Assembly: GCA_026936335.1 (NCBI GenBank)
Contig: JAPMXV010000076.1
Coordinates: 1-64,000 of the forward strand
Direction: 5' to 3'
DNA from: Mantamonas sphyraenae
Taxonomy: Eukaryota > CRuMs > Mantamonadidae
DNA: 64,000 bases
The translations under genes were made by a program, and so were the position numbers. This document shows positions 41,837-53,679 of the stretch, piece after piece. Positions within the stretch are counted from its first letter, which is position 1; each line of letters starts with the position of its first letter. The notes beneath the pieces are model-generated. The model was not told the DNA's origin and made no database searches. It was given only the letters and a program-made list of their open reading frames with translations.

Positions 41837-44800
41837 CTACATTCCAAACGCACTGTACACTTCCCTCAGCCCTTTCAGTTCCTGTGTCTCCTCATCGAAA
41901 TGTACTCTGTTGCAATATGGTCTGCCAAACACACTGATCCCCAGAGACGCCAAAAACTTTGCTCCGCGCTTGCTTATCTCACGCGTCCAGTCCTTCTCCC
42001 CAAACTCGTACCCGCACTCCAACAGCACTTGTAACCGGATGAGCATATCATCAGAATACGATGACAGCATCTTGCGAGCCCATTCACTCCAATCCTCCCG
42101 TTGTGCCTGGCACTCCCGCCGGACTTGCTCCACCTCTTCCCACCTCTTCTGTGTCTCCTCACCCAGTGTCTCTCCTCCCATGGCCTCGTACATCCCTTTT
42201 GTCACCACCATAAATGGGATGCGCGACACCAGTGCCTCCACGACCTGCGGATCCTTGTGCAGCAGGAGCAGCTCTCGCAACGTCTGGTTGTCCACTCTGT
42301 CGTGGAGTTCAAGCAGCCTCTCAAATGCCGTCGAGCTGTCCAACTCGTACAGATACGTATATGTTTCCTTCAAAGCTATTCGGCTGGTCCCCGCCACCAA
42401 CCGCTTCAACACGAGACTCAATCCTTGGTCAATGAGCCCACGGACGACGCGCCGCTGCAGCTCAACACTGTACTCATGAACGTCGTCCATTCGAGGCATC
42501 ATGATGCCCAGTACCTTCACAGGGAACCCATCGTCCAGCAGCTGCACCCACCGCTCCTCAGTGGCGAGTTCCTTCGACCACCGCCATGCCTCCAGCTCTT
42601 CTGCGTTCACGAACTTGCCCACGTTCCCCATATCCTCGTTCTCCAGCCCCTTCATGGCCACTGTCATCACCTCCGAGTCGTTGCAGGGTTCTTTCCCCAC
42701 TGTTCTGCTCATCCACTGCCGCACGTATTCCACAAACGCCTCAGCCCCATTCTCTCTGCATACACTCGCACATCGACTCACCTGCTGATGCCAGCGTTCT
42801 TGCACGCTCGTCCGAATGGCTGCGGCGAGTGCAGACCGCTTCAGCTCGGATGGCACCCACAATGCCCTGTCGTCGTCTTCGATGTTGTCCTTGGACAGCA
42901 GGCTAGGCAACAGCCTTTCGTCATGGTCACATCTGTAGCACTCGAGTATGGTCTCGACCTCCAGTTGCGCCGTGTGCCGCTCCACCGCCCACAACACATT
43001 CTGATTGCGTCCCCACTCTTGGGCATACGGCCCCGTTTTCTCAAGGGCACGCGTGAGCAATGTCATCACATGCTCCTGCGGAAGCACCATGCCCTTGCTG
43101 TCAAGGACCGCCCTCAGATCCGTAGGTTTGGCAATGTCAACAACCGTCTCCCAAGCCTCACGCTCCACTAGCAAACGAATGGCTTCCTTGTTCGGGTGTG
43201 TCTTGTAAACGCTCGCCACCGTGTCTTCATCCAGCTGGTCCCCGTGGTGGACCAGCACCCACTCCACGGCGGCCTGATCAACTCTTCGGGCACGCTCGAC
43301 AAGTCGCAACACATGCGCCTTCGGAAGCGTTTTACCCTTGCTGTCAAGTTCTTCAGTCAGTTCACTTGGTCTTGCAATGGCTTCCTTCCATGCCTCCCGT
43401 TCCACCAGAACAGCCAGAAGATCCTTGAGATGATACTCTCCACACAGCTGTACCACTTCATCGTTGTCCAGTTGTGACACGAATCGAGGTGTGCGGGCAA
43501 TCCACCTCTCCGTTGCATATTCTCCCCGTGCAGCCTCGAAGAGCAGTTTGGAATGTTCGACAAGTGTGGCCATGGCCTTCTCCTCGCCCTCCACCAGGAT
43601 GAGTGCCTTGTGAAGTGCATAGGTTGGTGCATTCTTGACCAAAACTTCGAAAGGTAGCGTGGACAGCACACATGAAACCAGGTCATGGTTGTCCAGCACA
43701 TCCGGCAACTGCCGCATCAGAGTCAAGTTCTTCTCCGCACAGAGTGCTTGCAACGCCTTGGACCATTCGGCTTCTGGCAAATTTCCCGCAATGCAGGCAA
43801 GCATACCGTTGCACCCGCGCAGTCCCATTGCTATTGCTTCCTTCACACCAGCAACGCCGTGTCCCACAAACACCTGCGTCAACGCTGAACGGGTGTGCTC
43901 CACCCGCCCCTCTCCCTCTTCCATTGCATACTTGACGTGTGCAACGATGTTGGACAGTGGAACGTCTGCCAGTGTTCGTCCCATCGAGTCCGGATCACCC
44001 AAGCACACGTACTCGACCCCACTCCCGGTGTCCCCATCGTAAATCGCATCCATGTCGTCATACATCTCCATGAAATCATCGACATACTCCCGGTCACCTG
44101 CTGCCAACAAAACAGCTCCCTTCGCCTCAGGGAAAGGCAGATCGTCCTCGAGATCGTACCGCAGGTAGTAGTAATCGTCGTCGTCCCAAGTGTTGCCCGG
44201 TGTTGTTCGCCGCAGCACACAGTACAGCGCAGGCAGCGAACGACCACACACACGTGGCAATTCGTCCACATGCATGCGTTCAGGCACACTGTTCTCCCCA
44301 AACAGCTCAAACAGGGCCCTCTTCAGGTACAGCCGGTTCAGCCGTGGCACCCGGTGTCGTTTGTCGCCAAACCAGACCACCACACCACCAATCTCGCCCA
44401 ATGTGGACACAAGCGTGCTTCTCAGTGGCTGGTTGTCCACTTGGTACAGGTCGCCCATGTCCACCATGTGTGTGTTGATGGAGAAGAGGGCAAGGGCGCT
44501 ACCCGCGTCCAAACGAGGAACCACACGTTCCCACACCTCCACTGGCACCTGTGACAGCAGTGTCTCCATGCGGGAGGGCGGTGGTATCTGGGGACGGGAG
44601 CGACGTGAGGCGGTGTTCTGTGCTGTGTCACCCAGCTGCTGCTGCTGCTGGTCGCCGGATTCCGACCTGTCAGAAACACACACAGCCCACACGGGTTCAC
44701 CCTGGCCATGTCAGCACAAAGGAAGGGTGTAGTGGGTGAGAATGGGTGGCTGCACTGCTTCCTACCTGCTCGCCCGTGTGTCGTCCACCGTCATGTCGTC

Positions 44801-44944
44801 GGTGTGGCTGGTGAGCTTTGCCGCTGCTCGCATCTTGGCCACCCGCTGACGTTTGGGTGCAGGGATGGCGTCCACCAATTGGCCATCTTCCTCATCAGCC
44901 ACATCCTCATCCTCTCCATCCACTGTGCTACGCTTGCGGGACAT
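41837..44944 (-). CDS. F-box repeat protein, array copy 3 (two exons)
   Basis: Exon 1 is 44766–44944, the intron 44667–44765 (99 bases) and exon 2 41837–44666, giving 1002 aa. The domain order matches copies 1 and 2: acidic/basic leader, F-box-like segment with LDAGSALALF, then helical repeats including LLVEREAWETVVDIAKPTDLRAVL and VERARRVDQAAVEWVLVHHG. A glutamine run (CAGCAG) sits just after the intron. The array period from start to start is 3.2–3.5 kb. Confidence 0.75.
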
Positions 44945-46531
44945 GAATGTGTGTCCGCAGTGGTGGCCTTGAATGTGGAGTTCCTGTGGCAAAGGCCGAG
45001 CACCCACAGTGGCGTCGTCTGTGACACTCTGCCCTCTCAGTCGCCCATACCCAACCCCTCTGTTTCTCCTCTCTGTCCACACCCGCACCGGCTGCAAAGC
45101 ACACCGAAAAGAGTGCACCTGCCATTGTGCGAGGTGTGTGGTGTGGCTGCTCTCCACAACGGCCGACTGCGTCTCACGACCAACCCAGGCACATCCAGCG
45201 ACTGATTCCATGCATTTACCACCCTCTTCCATGTGTATCCCTGTTCGATTGACCTGTGGCGTGCTGTGCTGGGCATTCGAGCGAGTGATCAGGAATCCGC
45301 CAGATTTTCCCCAGTTCGCCCACCAGCCTTCGTCCTGCAACCCAGCGTCCCTGGACATCCCCCATCCCCATCATCCAACGCCCTTTTCATTCCCTCGGTT
45401 CTTCCCCTGCACCGTGTGCATGCTCAACACCCCATGTTGTCCCCACTCCTTCCTCCACGTGTGCGTTTTGCACCCCGTTTGCACTGCTTCCTGCTTTCCA
45501 CTCACCCAAATTCTCCTTGTCCTCCCTTTGCTGCCAACCACGACCATTGAACAGATTGCTTTGCACATCATTGCCTCGTGTGTCCTCCCATTCCAACGCC
45601 AAATCCACCATGGTGTTCACATCCGTCCAGGGGTGCCTGTGCATGTCCCCACGTGCATTGCGGCATCCATCGTTGTGTATTCTTCTGTTCGGGGCTGCCA
45701 GCAAAAGCCCGCAGCTCCCGCGTCTCCTCTCCCCACCCTGTCGTCGTCCAACGACACAGCGGAAACGTCCAAAGCTCACATCCTCCCAGCTGCCGTTGTC
45801 CTCATTGCTGTGTTCCACCGTGTCCTCCACACTCGATAGGGGCAGTCTGCGTCTCATGGGGTCCCCTTTTGGCCAGTGCCGTCCTTGTCCCTTTGGTCCA
45901 TCGGGCGCCGACAAAAACCAAAAGGCGAGGCTGACTCCACTCCCTCCGCTTCCTTCCCCCATCCATCCTTTCCTGCACCATTTCCCACACACCACCCAAG
46001 TGTCATGACACCCAAATCCAGGCGTCTGTCCATCCTCCTCTTCCCCGTCTCCCTTTCCATTCTTCAAGCAATCCATTCCCAACTCCTTCTCTCCCTCGTC
46101 TTCCTCAGCTACGCTGTGTCCCATTTTGCTTCTCCACGCCCACCCTCCCCTCAGTGTACCCCCATCCTCCCTCCCACCCTGATGCTCAACAGCAGCTGAC
46201 ATGTGCGTGTGCATGCCATGTGCCGTTTGATCTCCCCCCTGTTTTTCCATGTCATCCTCCCACACCAAATAAGCACCAGGTTGGCCCTGTGCCATTTCAT
46301 CCCTGGGTTTCCTTTCTGCCCTTTTGACGGAATGGGGCCGAGGGTGGCCAAATGCATTTGTCACGCGCTCTCTGTGCAAGCCACCCGCCCCGCTCCACCC
46401 GGGAGTGTTTCCCCACCTCTTTGGGCAAGTGGATTCTGCATTCATTTCCACCTGGCGATCATTCCACGTTGGGTTCACCCTTTTTGGCACCTATTCTGCT
46501 GCTCCATTCCACCGCCGTGTCGGTGCTGCTC
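44945..46531. other. Spacer with an unconfirmed minus-strand ORF
   Basis: An open minus-strand frame runs at 45387–46448 from ATG (MNAESTCPKRWG...; ~350 codons, Gly/Arg/Glu-rich, no motif). The plus strand here is pyrimidine-rich, which lowers stop-codon frequency on the other strand, so the length alone is weak evidence. The bases just right of 44944 resemble the promoters of the other F-box copies. Confidence 0.3.
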
Positions 46532-46740
46532 TTGGCCCGGCCTCTCACGTGCCACTGCACAGCCCATCAGACTCCAGACTCAATGTCACCCCGCACATGG
46601 GTGATTTCCATCCATGGTATCAGCGACAAGACACAAGAATGTGTTTGTGACGCACACAGCGTCGTTTTACCCCGTGGCCAGACTTTGGCCTGGCCATGGC
46701 CCTGCACTTTTTTGATCGACATTTTGGCCCAGCACCAGGC
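46532..46740 (+). repeat. Dispersed upstream repeat, copy 3
   Basis: This holds CTCACGTGCCACTGCACAG, CATCCATGGTATCAGCGAC and ACGCACACAGCGTCG, then a short TTTGGC section and the terminal block TTTTTTGATCGACATTTTGG plus CCCAGC. It ends ~65 bases before the ATG of the first BTB gene. Confidence 0.8.
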
Positions 46741-46803
46741 CGGATTTGCAGGTTGTTTTTCGTTTCGCGCAGTGTGACCCAACGAAAGGAACTTCTCCCA
46801 CGC

Positions 46804-48781
46804 ATGTCAATGTCATCGAGCAGTTCCATAGCCAACAACAACAGCCAAGTTGCCCAATGTGTGCCTCCCGAGGAGGAACGCGATCGTCCAGAAAAGCTCC
46901 TCTCCTTGCTCAGCGATCTCCACGCCCGATACGCTGCAACCACAGGTAGCGGGCATCAGAGTTCAAAAGGAGGGGTTCCCACATCACCTTTTGTCCTCGT
47001 CCTTCAAATTGGATGTCCGTATGCCGATTTGTATCTCGAGTTCCCGGGTTTGGGACCGAAAGGTTGGGGTCGACGTTTCCGTCCTCATTCCGTTTTTTGT
47101 CCACGTCCGCTCACACACGCACACACGCTCGCCCCACTGGTCAACCTCAGGAAGCAAATTGGCATGCCACAAAGCCGTCGTGTGCAACCTGTCACCGTAC
47201 GTGAAAACCGCACTGGAAGCTGCAGAGGGCAGCGACGACACAGTTAGCTTTGACCCGTTCAATCGTGAGTGCCAAGCGGCCCTGAAGGAGGCCATCGAGA
47301 CACTGTATCTTCCCAACCAATCCCAGGAGGAAGGGTTTCGGAAGCATGGTCAGTATCCAGAGGCAGCAGCACGCAAGGTGCGACTTCTCTGCGCTGCCCA
47401 GCAGCTGCAGATTGTCCCACTGCTCCCTTTGGCAGCGACTGAAATCACGTTCCGGGCCTTTTCAGAGGTGGAGCATATGGTGCAACTGTGCAAGGAGATC
47501 AAGCCGCTGGCTGATATCGCGCTGAATGTGTTTCACCATGTGCTGCACTTGCTGGGTAAGATGGAGACTGCTCGACGAAACGTCGACTACGATCTGTCCT
47601 TCCTGACCCCGCACGAGGTGATCCTTGCCGTCCACAACACGTGGAAACCGAACAATGGGCACTGCAGTGTCACGGCGAGTCATTGGATGCTGAGTGCGTA
47701 TCTGAAGGAAGCCAACGTGGAGAGGTTCACCTGTGAAAGTGCGAGGCAACTGCAGTGGGTGCTCGAGCACGTCGGCAACCACACGTACAGTGAGTTTCTG
47801 CTGGACTTGTGCGACCAAGGTCTTTTGGACCGAAGCCACGTGGTGGAACAGCTGTGTGACCAGCAGGTGGACGACGTGCTCTGTCGTTTGACGCCGGGAG
47901 AGTTGGCGGGGCGTTTGCGGGCCACTATGCAGGCACACCGATCATGGCAGTCAGAACGGCGAGCTCAAGAATGGTTGGTCATGTTTATGCGTGGTGTGGA
48001 GGAGATGGATGACCAGGGGGGATCTGAGCTGTTGGAGGTCGTTCGAGAGTTCCGTGTTGTCCAGCGCGGTGTGCGCTCAACAACCGCAGCATGCCGTGAA
48101 ATCTTCCTCGCCTACGGCAGGCTCGGCTTGGGTTTGGAACCAGCCATCGACACGGCCATGCAGGTTTGTGGAGTCACCTTTGTGGAGAAGCACGGCGGTG
48201 ACGCAAACGCCATTGTGCTGTCTGCGTGCCGAATGGACTTGAGCGAGAAGCTGAAAACCCGCTGGTTGTGGTCCCACAAGGGAGACATGAGCAGGGACGC
48301 AGTGCAGGCGCTGGTGGAGAGGGTCACGTGCGAAAAGGCACCGGATATGTCGCGTCTGTTTGTGCTTGCACATGTGTTGGACACCCACGGTGTGGAGTGG
48401 AGGCATGTGGTGAAGATGCTGGGCACCGTGAAGGACGTGTTGGACAAGTATTGCACAGGTCTCCGTTCTTTCATCAGTTTCACAAGCCTGAGCCTGGCCC
48501 AGTTTACCATGCTGCTGAACCAATCGCAGCTGTCTCGAGTGTGCGACCAGTATGACCTTCTGGTGGCGGTAAATGAGTACTCAAGAGCAAATCCTCTGCA
48601 TGCAAGTGCCATTGGCGAGCTCGGACGCAGTCTGAAGCTGCACAATCTGTGGTGGAGGCACCTGAAGGAGCTTGAAAAGACACCTGTGGGCGTGGCCATT
48701 GGCAGGGAGGCCCTGAACGCGGCGAAGGCCAAAAAGGCCAAAAAGGGGAAGAAGAAAACGAAGAGAAAGGGACATTCGTGA
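46804..48781 (+). CDS. BTB-domain protein, two exons
   Basis: Exon 1 is 46804–46945 (MSMSSSSSIANNNSQ...). A 205-base intron (GTAGCG...CCTCAG, 46946–47150) is removed and exon 2 is 47151–48781, giving 590 aa. The only GT–AG pairing that restores frame joins LLSDLHARYAATTG to SKLACHKAVVCNLSPYVKTAL, a BTB/POZ-like core (HKAVV...SPY). BTB proteins are commonly Cullin-3 substrate adaptors. The remainder is alpha-helical sequence rather like a BACK-type or solenoid region (LTPHEVILAVHNTW, LTPGELAGRLRATM). The C-terminus is a Lys-rich tail (KAKKAKKGKKKTKRK), probably a nuclear signal. The BTB lacks a clear DVxLxV first strand, so it is divergent or an exon is missing. Confidence 0.68.
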
Positions 48782-49144
48782 TCGGTGGTGGCCGACATTC
48801 CCATCTCACGCGTGTGCAGTGCTGCCTTGAGGGGACGGGAGACAAGCCGTTGCCCGCAACACTGGACACGCGTGCACAGAGGCATAGTTCGATGTGCATC
48901 AAGCACGCTCGTCGATGGACAATTGGATGCAAAAGCGACCTTGTGTGTGCTCTTGTGTGCCACTTGCCTATCGACGGCGCGTGCGCTTGACGCGCAGCCA
49001 AATTACTGTGGCCGATGGGGAAGAGCGAAAGGGTAGTTTGCAGGTTCTGCCAAATGAAAACAACCAAATGTCCTGAAAGTGCACGCATGGTCTCTGTCTG
49101 TGTGTGTGTGCGGTGGGTTGTTGACGCGGTGCGTATTTCATCGC
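48782..49144. other. Spacer
   Basis: Contains at ~49033–49085 the degenerate copy of the ~50-base segment found at 14428–14480. No gene. Confidence 0.4.
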
Positions 49145-49415
49145 TCCCCGCACCCTCACGTGCCACTGCACAGCCCATCAGACTCCAGACTCAATGCCAC
49201 CCCGCATATGGGTGGTTGCCATCCATGGTATCAGCGACAAGACACAAGAATGTGTTTGTGACGCACACAGTGTCGGTTTCCATTTTGGCCAGATTTTGGC
49301 AGATTTTGGCAGATTTTGGCTCAATTTGCTCGATTTTTGCTCGATTTTTGCTCGATTTTGGCTCGGCCATGGCCCGGCCCTTTCGCTCCTTTTTTGATTG
49401 AACTTTGGCCCAGCG
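49145..49415 (+). repeat. Dispersed upstream repeat, copy 4
   Basis: Same core as copies 1–3 (CTCACGTGCCACTGCACAG, CATCCATGGTATCAGCGAC), followed by the longest TTTTGGC/TTTTTGCTCGA array and the terminal block TTTTTTGATTGAACTTTGG. Copies 3 and 4 bracket the first BTB gene; copy 4 is also ~290 bases upstream of the second BTB gene. Confidence 0.8.
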
Positions 49416-49708
49416 CCCGCCACATGCCGGGTTTCCCCCATATTGTCCGACACAGGTTGGAACATGTGCTGCACCAGAACAACACATTGCAAGCATGGCA
49501 CGGCCACTTGATACTCTTTTGCTGCGTCGGAGGAAGAAAGGTGTGGTGTCGACCCCCTTTGCTTGCACATTGCCAATCGAGTGAACAAAGGCATTTCCAC
49601 CGCCACTGCCCATGCCAGATCTGCGTTCTTGGTGGTGGTGGATGGATGGGGTGTGCCATGCGACGGGTGTGACACAACAACACGAAACACACACAGAGTG
49701 GGGGGACA

Positions 49709-51835
49709 ATGAGCACAATCGCACGGGGCAAGGGCAAGGGCAAGGCAGGCAGCAGCAGCAACACCAACCATGGGATGGGCAGTGCGCATGGTCTGTCCAC
49801 AGATGGACCTGACCATTACCTGCAGTCGGAGCGCACAAAGGCGTACGGCCCTCTTTCGCCGCTGCAGGGCAAGGCAGGACCCGACACATCGCCGGCAGTG
49901 CGCACGCTGTATCATGACATGTACAAGAGTGGCCTGTGTGCCGATGTGGAGATTGTGCTGGAAGAACTGGATGGGGCGGGTGAGTTGGAGGAGGAAGGGG
50001 AAGAAACGAGAAGCAAAAGCAAAAAGCGGGGCAGCAGAGTGGCACACACACACACACACACTGTGGGTAGCTGACACCAAAAGGGGGGAAATTGGATGAC
50101 GAATGATGACGGGACACACGTACCCGACAGATGGGGAGCAGTTGGGTGGGAAGGATGTGGTGCTTCGTGCACACCGTTCGTTTCTGTGTCTGCACAGCGG
50201 AATGTGGCGGTATCTGCTGGAGGTTGAGGACGGGGCAACAGCGTCGTCGGGGGCAGCGGTGTTGGAACACAGCCGGGAGGATGGACAGGGAGGAGGGATG
50301 TTTCGAATGGTGGTGAAGCGGGGCACACAGAGTGTGGGTGTGTTGCGTGCAATGGAAGTGGCTGTGGGGTGGTGCTACGGCGGTACCCTGCCTGTGACCA
50401 ACGTGGAGCTGTGTTACAGTCTGTTGGCCGTGGCACAGTTCTGGCTGATGCCCATGCTGACGGAGCATGTGATGCAGTGGATGGGACAGGAGCATGATGC
50501 AGAGACACTGGTGAGGATGTGTCGTGGGGGCAGTCGCGTGGGGGCCATGGGCGTCGCCGAGGTGGTGCACTCCAATGTGTACCATGCGAGTGTGTTGCGG
50601 GTGGCAAAGGAGTGGAGCAAGGTGGCAGATGCGGTGAGTGGTGGCAAGGTGGCACGTGGGGCGTTTGGGTTTATGCGGGGCTGTGTGTTTGTGGCGATGG
50701 TCAAGGTGGCGTTGGAGCAGCATGGGGAGAAGAGAGTGGACAAGAGGAAGCTGGCACAGGTGGTGGGTGGGTATTTGGAGAGTGTGGATGTGGAGGAGAT
50801 GGTGGAGGCGGAGGAGGTGGAGTACTTGAGTGGATTATTGGACGGCGTGAGGCATGACGAGGAGATGGGACTGCTGAAGGCGGCACTGGCAACAGGTGCG
50901 AGTGAGGAAGTGGTGAGAGGACTGTGTGTGACCATTGCAGGGAAGCTGGATGATCTTCGGGAGGATGGGCGTGTGAACATGAGCGGGCTGCCGGTGTGGG
51001 TGGCGGAGCTGATTCTGAGTGCCGATGGGATCAAGGTGAAGAGTGAGGACGATGTGCTGGAGATTGTGGAGAGATATGTGGAGGAACATAATGGGGAGGA
51101 GGAGGAGGAAGGGTGGGAGAGGCGGATGTATGGGTGTGTGCGGTTTGGTCTGCTGAGTCCGGAACGTCTGGAAGGGATGCAGGTGGACGGAGAGTGGGAC
51201 ACGCGGTATGTGGACTGGGTGGTGTTGATGAATGGTATGTTAGATGTGCTGCGCATAAGCAAGGGCCAGGACCCAGTCCACAACAAGAACCGAGAACTTG
51301 TCGAAGCAATTGTCCCAAGCCTGGACTGGGACCGGGTCAACCGAAGCCGAGGAACATTCACGGAGGACAGTCTGGAAGAGACTGGATATGATTGGAGAAC
51401 ATGGGTTGGCAAGAAGAAGCTGCGCTCGGGACAGCGATGGAGCGTGCGAGTGGACAGATTGGACGCCAACTCCATCGGAATCTGCAACGGCACCTGTGAT
51501 CTCAGAAGCAGCGCAGTTGGTAAGTCACAACATCTCAGAAGCACCATACACCGATTACTGACACCACGTGGCTCACAGGGGGCAGTCAGGGAAGCTACAG
51601 CTGGTACATATGGGGCTCGAGTGGACAGACGTACGAAAATGGAAGCTACACCAACATCACCACGCGCTTCAAGCAAGGCGACATTGTGACGGTGGAGCTG
51701 GACACCAGGGCCCACACACTGACCTTCTCCCGCAATGGCAATGTCGACGTCACCATCGACAACATTGACGACGATTGTTGGTACCCTGCCTTCAGCTGCT
51801 ACGAATCCAAGATGACCATTGTGCCGACACCATAG
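49709..51835 (+). CDS. BTB–BACK–SPRY protein, three exons
   Basis: The exons are 49709–49979, 50131–51519 and 51579–51835. The introns are GTGAGT...CGACAG (150 nt class; 151 bases) and GTAAGT...TCACAG (59 bases); both restore frame. The product is 638 aa. Gly/Lys-rich leader, then BTB (LYHDMYKSGLCADVEIVLEE joined to KDVVLRAHRSFLCLHSGMW), then a BACK-like helical region (LCYSLLAVAQFWLMPMLTEHVMQW; VNMSGLPVWVAELILSADGIKV with YVEEH). The C-terminal SPRY domain is split by intron 2 (SIGICNGTCDLRS... and GDIVTVELDTRAHTLTFSRNG, DDCWYPAFSCYESKMTIVP). This is the layout of Cullin-3 adaptors in which SPRY would bind a substrate. Without intron 2 the SPRY half is lost, so splicing is well supported. 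Confidence 0.85.
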
Positions 51836-52497
51836 GACCAATGAAGGGATTCTGTACCATCACTGTGTCTCTGATGATGACACACGCACAATCCCACCAT
51901 GGTCACCAGATCCATGCCTGCCACACCCGTCATCGGCTCTCCTCCACGTGCTATCTCAGCATGCCCTGAATCCATCCAAGAACTCGATACGGATGATAAT
52001 GGGAGATGGAAGAGTGGCTTACGGTGCCTTGCAACGGTACCTGAGGTGGAATGGCACATGCTGAACGAGCATAATGCCGTGTCGGTGCATGGCAGCAGAC
52101 AGTTCCATTCGACGACTCCTGCTCTTCACGCTGCACGTACTGCATCTCATCAACACCCATATCGAGAGCGGAGGAGTGACGACACAGGCATGGAGGACAA
52201 CGGCGTGGAAACTCGACAACAACCGCGTTCCACACCCACATGAGCCACATCCTTGGACGAGGGAAGTGACAACAGCACATACTGCATACACTCATCCATT
52301 ATTTATCCACAACCTTGCAAGACAGATCATCCTGGGCATCCATGGCTTCCCCGTGTGACACAAGGCCCCACTCCCATCCAACCCCATCCCCCCTTGTGCA
52401 ACACCCTCTCTCTCCTTCTCTTTTGTGCCAACAACAACGATTGAAATGGTTTTGTGTCACCCTCACACCTTCATTGCCCCCTCCCCCTCCCCTCCCG
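51836..52497. other. Spacer between convergent genes
   Basis: Lies between the ends of the SPRY gene (plus) and the RBR gene (minus). I see no gene or repeat. Confidence 0.45.
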
Positions 52498-53679
52498 TCA
52501 TGTGCTGTGCCCACCATGTGCCTCCCGCATGTGGTCATACGTGGCCGCACTTGTGGTGAAGCCAACGCCACACTTGTAGCACACATGGGTGCCACACACA
52601 CACGCCACATGGTTGCACCCGCTCTCCTTGGCCAGCCCATGCCCACACGTGGGACACTGCCTCCACCCACTGCCTCGCCACAGCATCCCCAGCAGCTCAT
52701 CCCCACGTCGGTTGTCCCTTGCCCACTGCTGGTACTTGCGACAGTCATGGTTGCCCCTTCCGTCGTCATCCCAGTGCACCTTGCACCCGTGGCACCACGC
52801 CTTGCCACATCGCTCACACTCGCATCGTGTGCTGCCCTGTCTCCGTGCCACCGCAGGATCCACCTTGCCCTCGCAGTCTGGCGTCACACACGCATGCCAC
52901 TTGGATGTGCGCACATCCCATGCCAGCTTGGCCAGCGCCTCCTTGTCCCGCTTGCTCTGCAGCACCCTCATCGCCGTCTTGGTCGACACCCTCACCTCCT
53001 TCTTCTTCTGCTGCCCCTTCCCACCCGCCCAGCACATGCGACAGCGCAGAGGCATCATCCGCGACTCCACCTGCGCTGCAATGTCCATCCTGGCACAGTC
53101 CAGACACATCCTGTGCTCGCATCGGGTGCCCAGAAAGGCCATCCCACTCTGCTCCTTGCTCTCCTCGCACACAGCGCAAGGGTAGCAGTGGTGGAACTTG
53201 CACTGGTCTCCGTGCTTGCAATCCTCCCCATGCTTGCACACACGCACTCCCTCGGCCCCACACGCCTTGCATCCTCCCATGCTCTTGCTCTTGCTCCTGG
53301 TCTTGCTCTTGCTCATCTCCACCTGTGTCTTGCTGCCTGCCCGTGTGCTCAGTGTCACTGTGCTCCGTCCCATGTGCACCTGTGTCACGCAGTGGTGGTC
53401 GCGGCATCGCTCTGGGCCGTACCGACACTTCTCGCCCCATGTGCAGTTCTTGTCCTTGGTCGTCTTTGCCCTGCATGTCCCACACACCCTCATCCTCCTG
53501 GTGCTGCTGCTGCTGCTGCTCTTGCGCTGTGTCTGCTCCTTGTCTGTGTCTGTGGTGCTGGTGGTTGTGCAGTGGTGGTTGCGACACTCCCCGGGGCCAA
53601 ATCGGCACCGTGTGCCCCAGGTGCAGTTCTTCGGCTTGTCCGTCTGTGTTCCGCATGTGTTGCATGTGCGTGTGCTCAT
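52498..53679 (-). CDS. RBR-type E3 ubiquitin ligase with three N-terminal cysteine modules
   Basis: The product is 393 aa from ATG 53679 (MSTRTCNTCGTQ...). Two copies of a CX2CX9CX5CX6CX2HHC module come first (residues ~6–37 and ~55–90), then a shorter CCCH-like one (CKHGEDCKHGDQCKFHHC). The RBR triad follows: RING1 (CAVCEESKEQ...RCEHRMCLDC...LRCRMC), IBR (CVTPDCEGK...CERCGKAWCHGCKVHW) and RING2 (CPTCGHGLAKESGCNHVACVCG). The Cys of SGCNH matches the catalytic cysteine of RBR ligases, which form a thioester with ubiquitin before transfer. All expected zinc ligands of RING2 appear present, so the enzyme is probably active. It is divergent from, and 205 bases from, a vWA gene that begins with the same N-terminal sequence. 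The frame stays open further upstream but only with shadow sequence of that neighbour. Confidence 0.88.
   Translation of the reverse strand: MSTRTCNTCGTQTDKPKNCTWGTRCRFGPGECRNHHCTTTSTTDTDKEQTQRKSSSSSSTRRMRVCGTCRAKTTKDKNCTWGEKCRYGPERCRDHHCVTQVHMGRSTVTLSTRAGSKTQVEMSKSKTRSKSKSMGGCKACGAEGVRVCKHGEDCKHGDQCKFHHCYPCAVCEESKEQSGMAFLGTRCEHRMCLDCARMDIAAQVESRMMPLRCRMCWAGGKGQQKKKEVRVSTKTAMRVLQSKRDKEALAKLAWDVRTSKWHACVTPDCEGKVDPAVARRQGSTRCECERCGKAWCHGCKVHWDDDGRGNHDCRKYQQWARDNRRGDELLGMLWRGSGWRQCPTCGHGLAKESGCNHVACVCGTHVCYKCGVGFTTSAATYDHMREAHGGHST

Noticed and set aside
46946-47150. Reading the BTB1 first exon straight through as coding (DVSVLIP looks like a BTB strand)
   Set aside because: The frame upstream of it lacks a good start, and a GT–AG intron joins two well-formed exons in frame; no GT donor allows a middle exon ending at DVSVLIP in phase.
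50414-51841. Minus-strand 475-codon open frame
   Set aside because: Shadow of the BTB–BACK–SPRY gene, whose exons and domains are clear on the plus strand.
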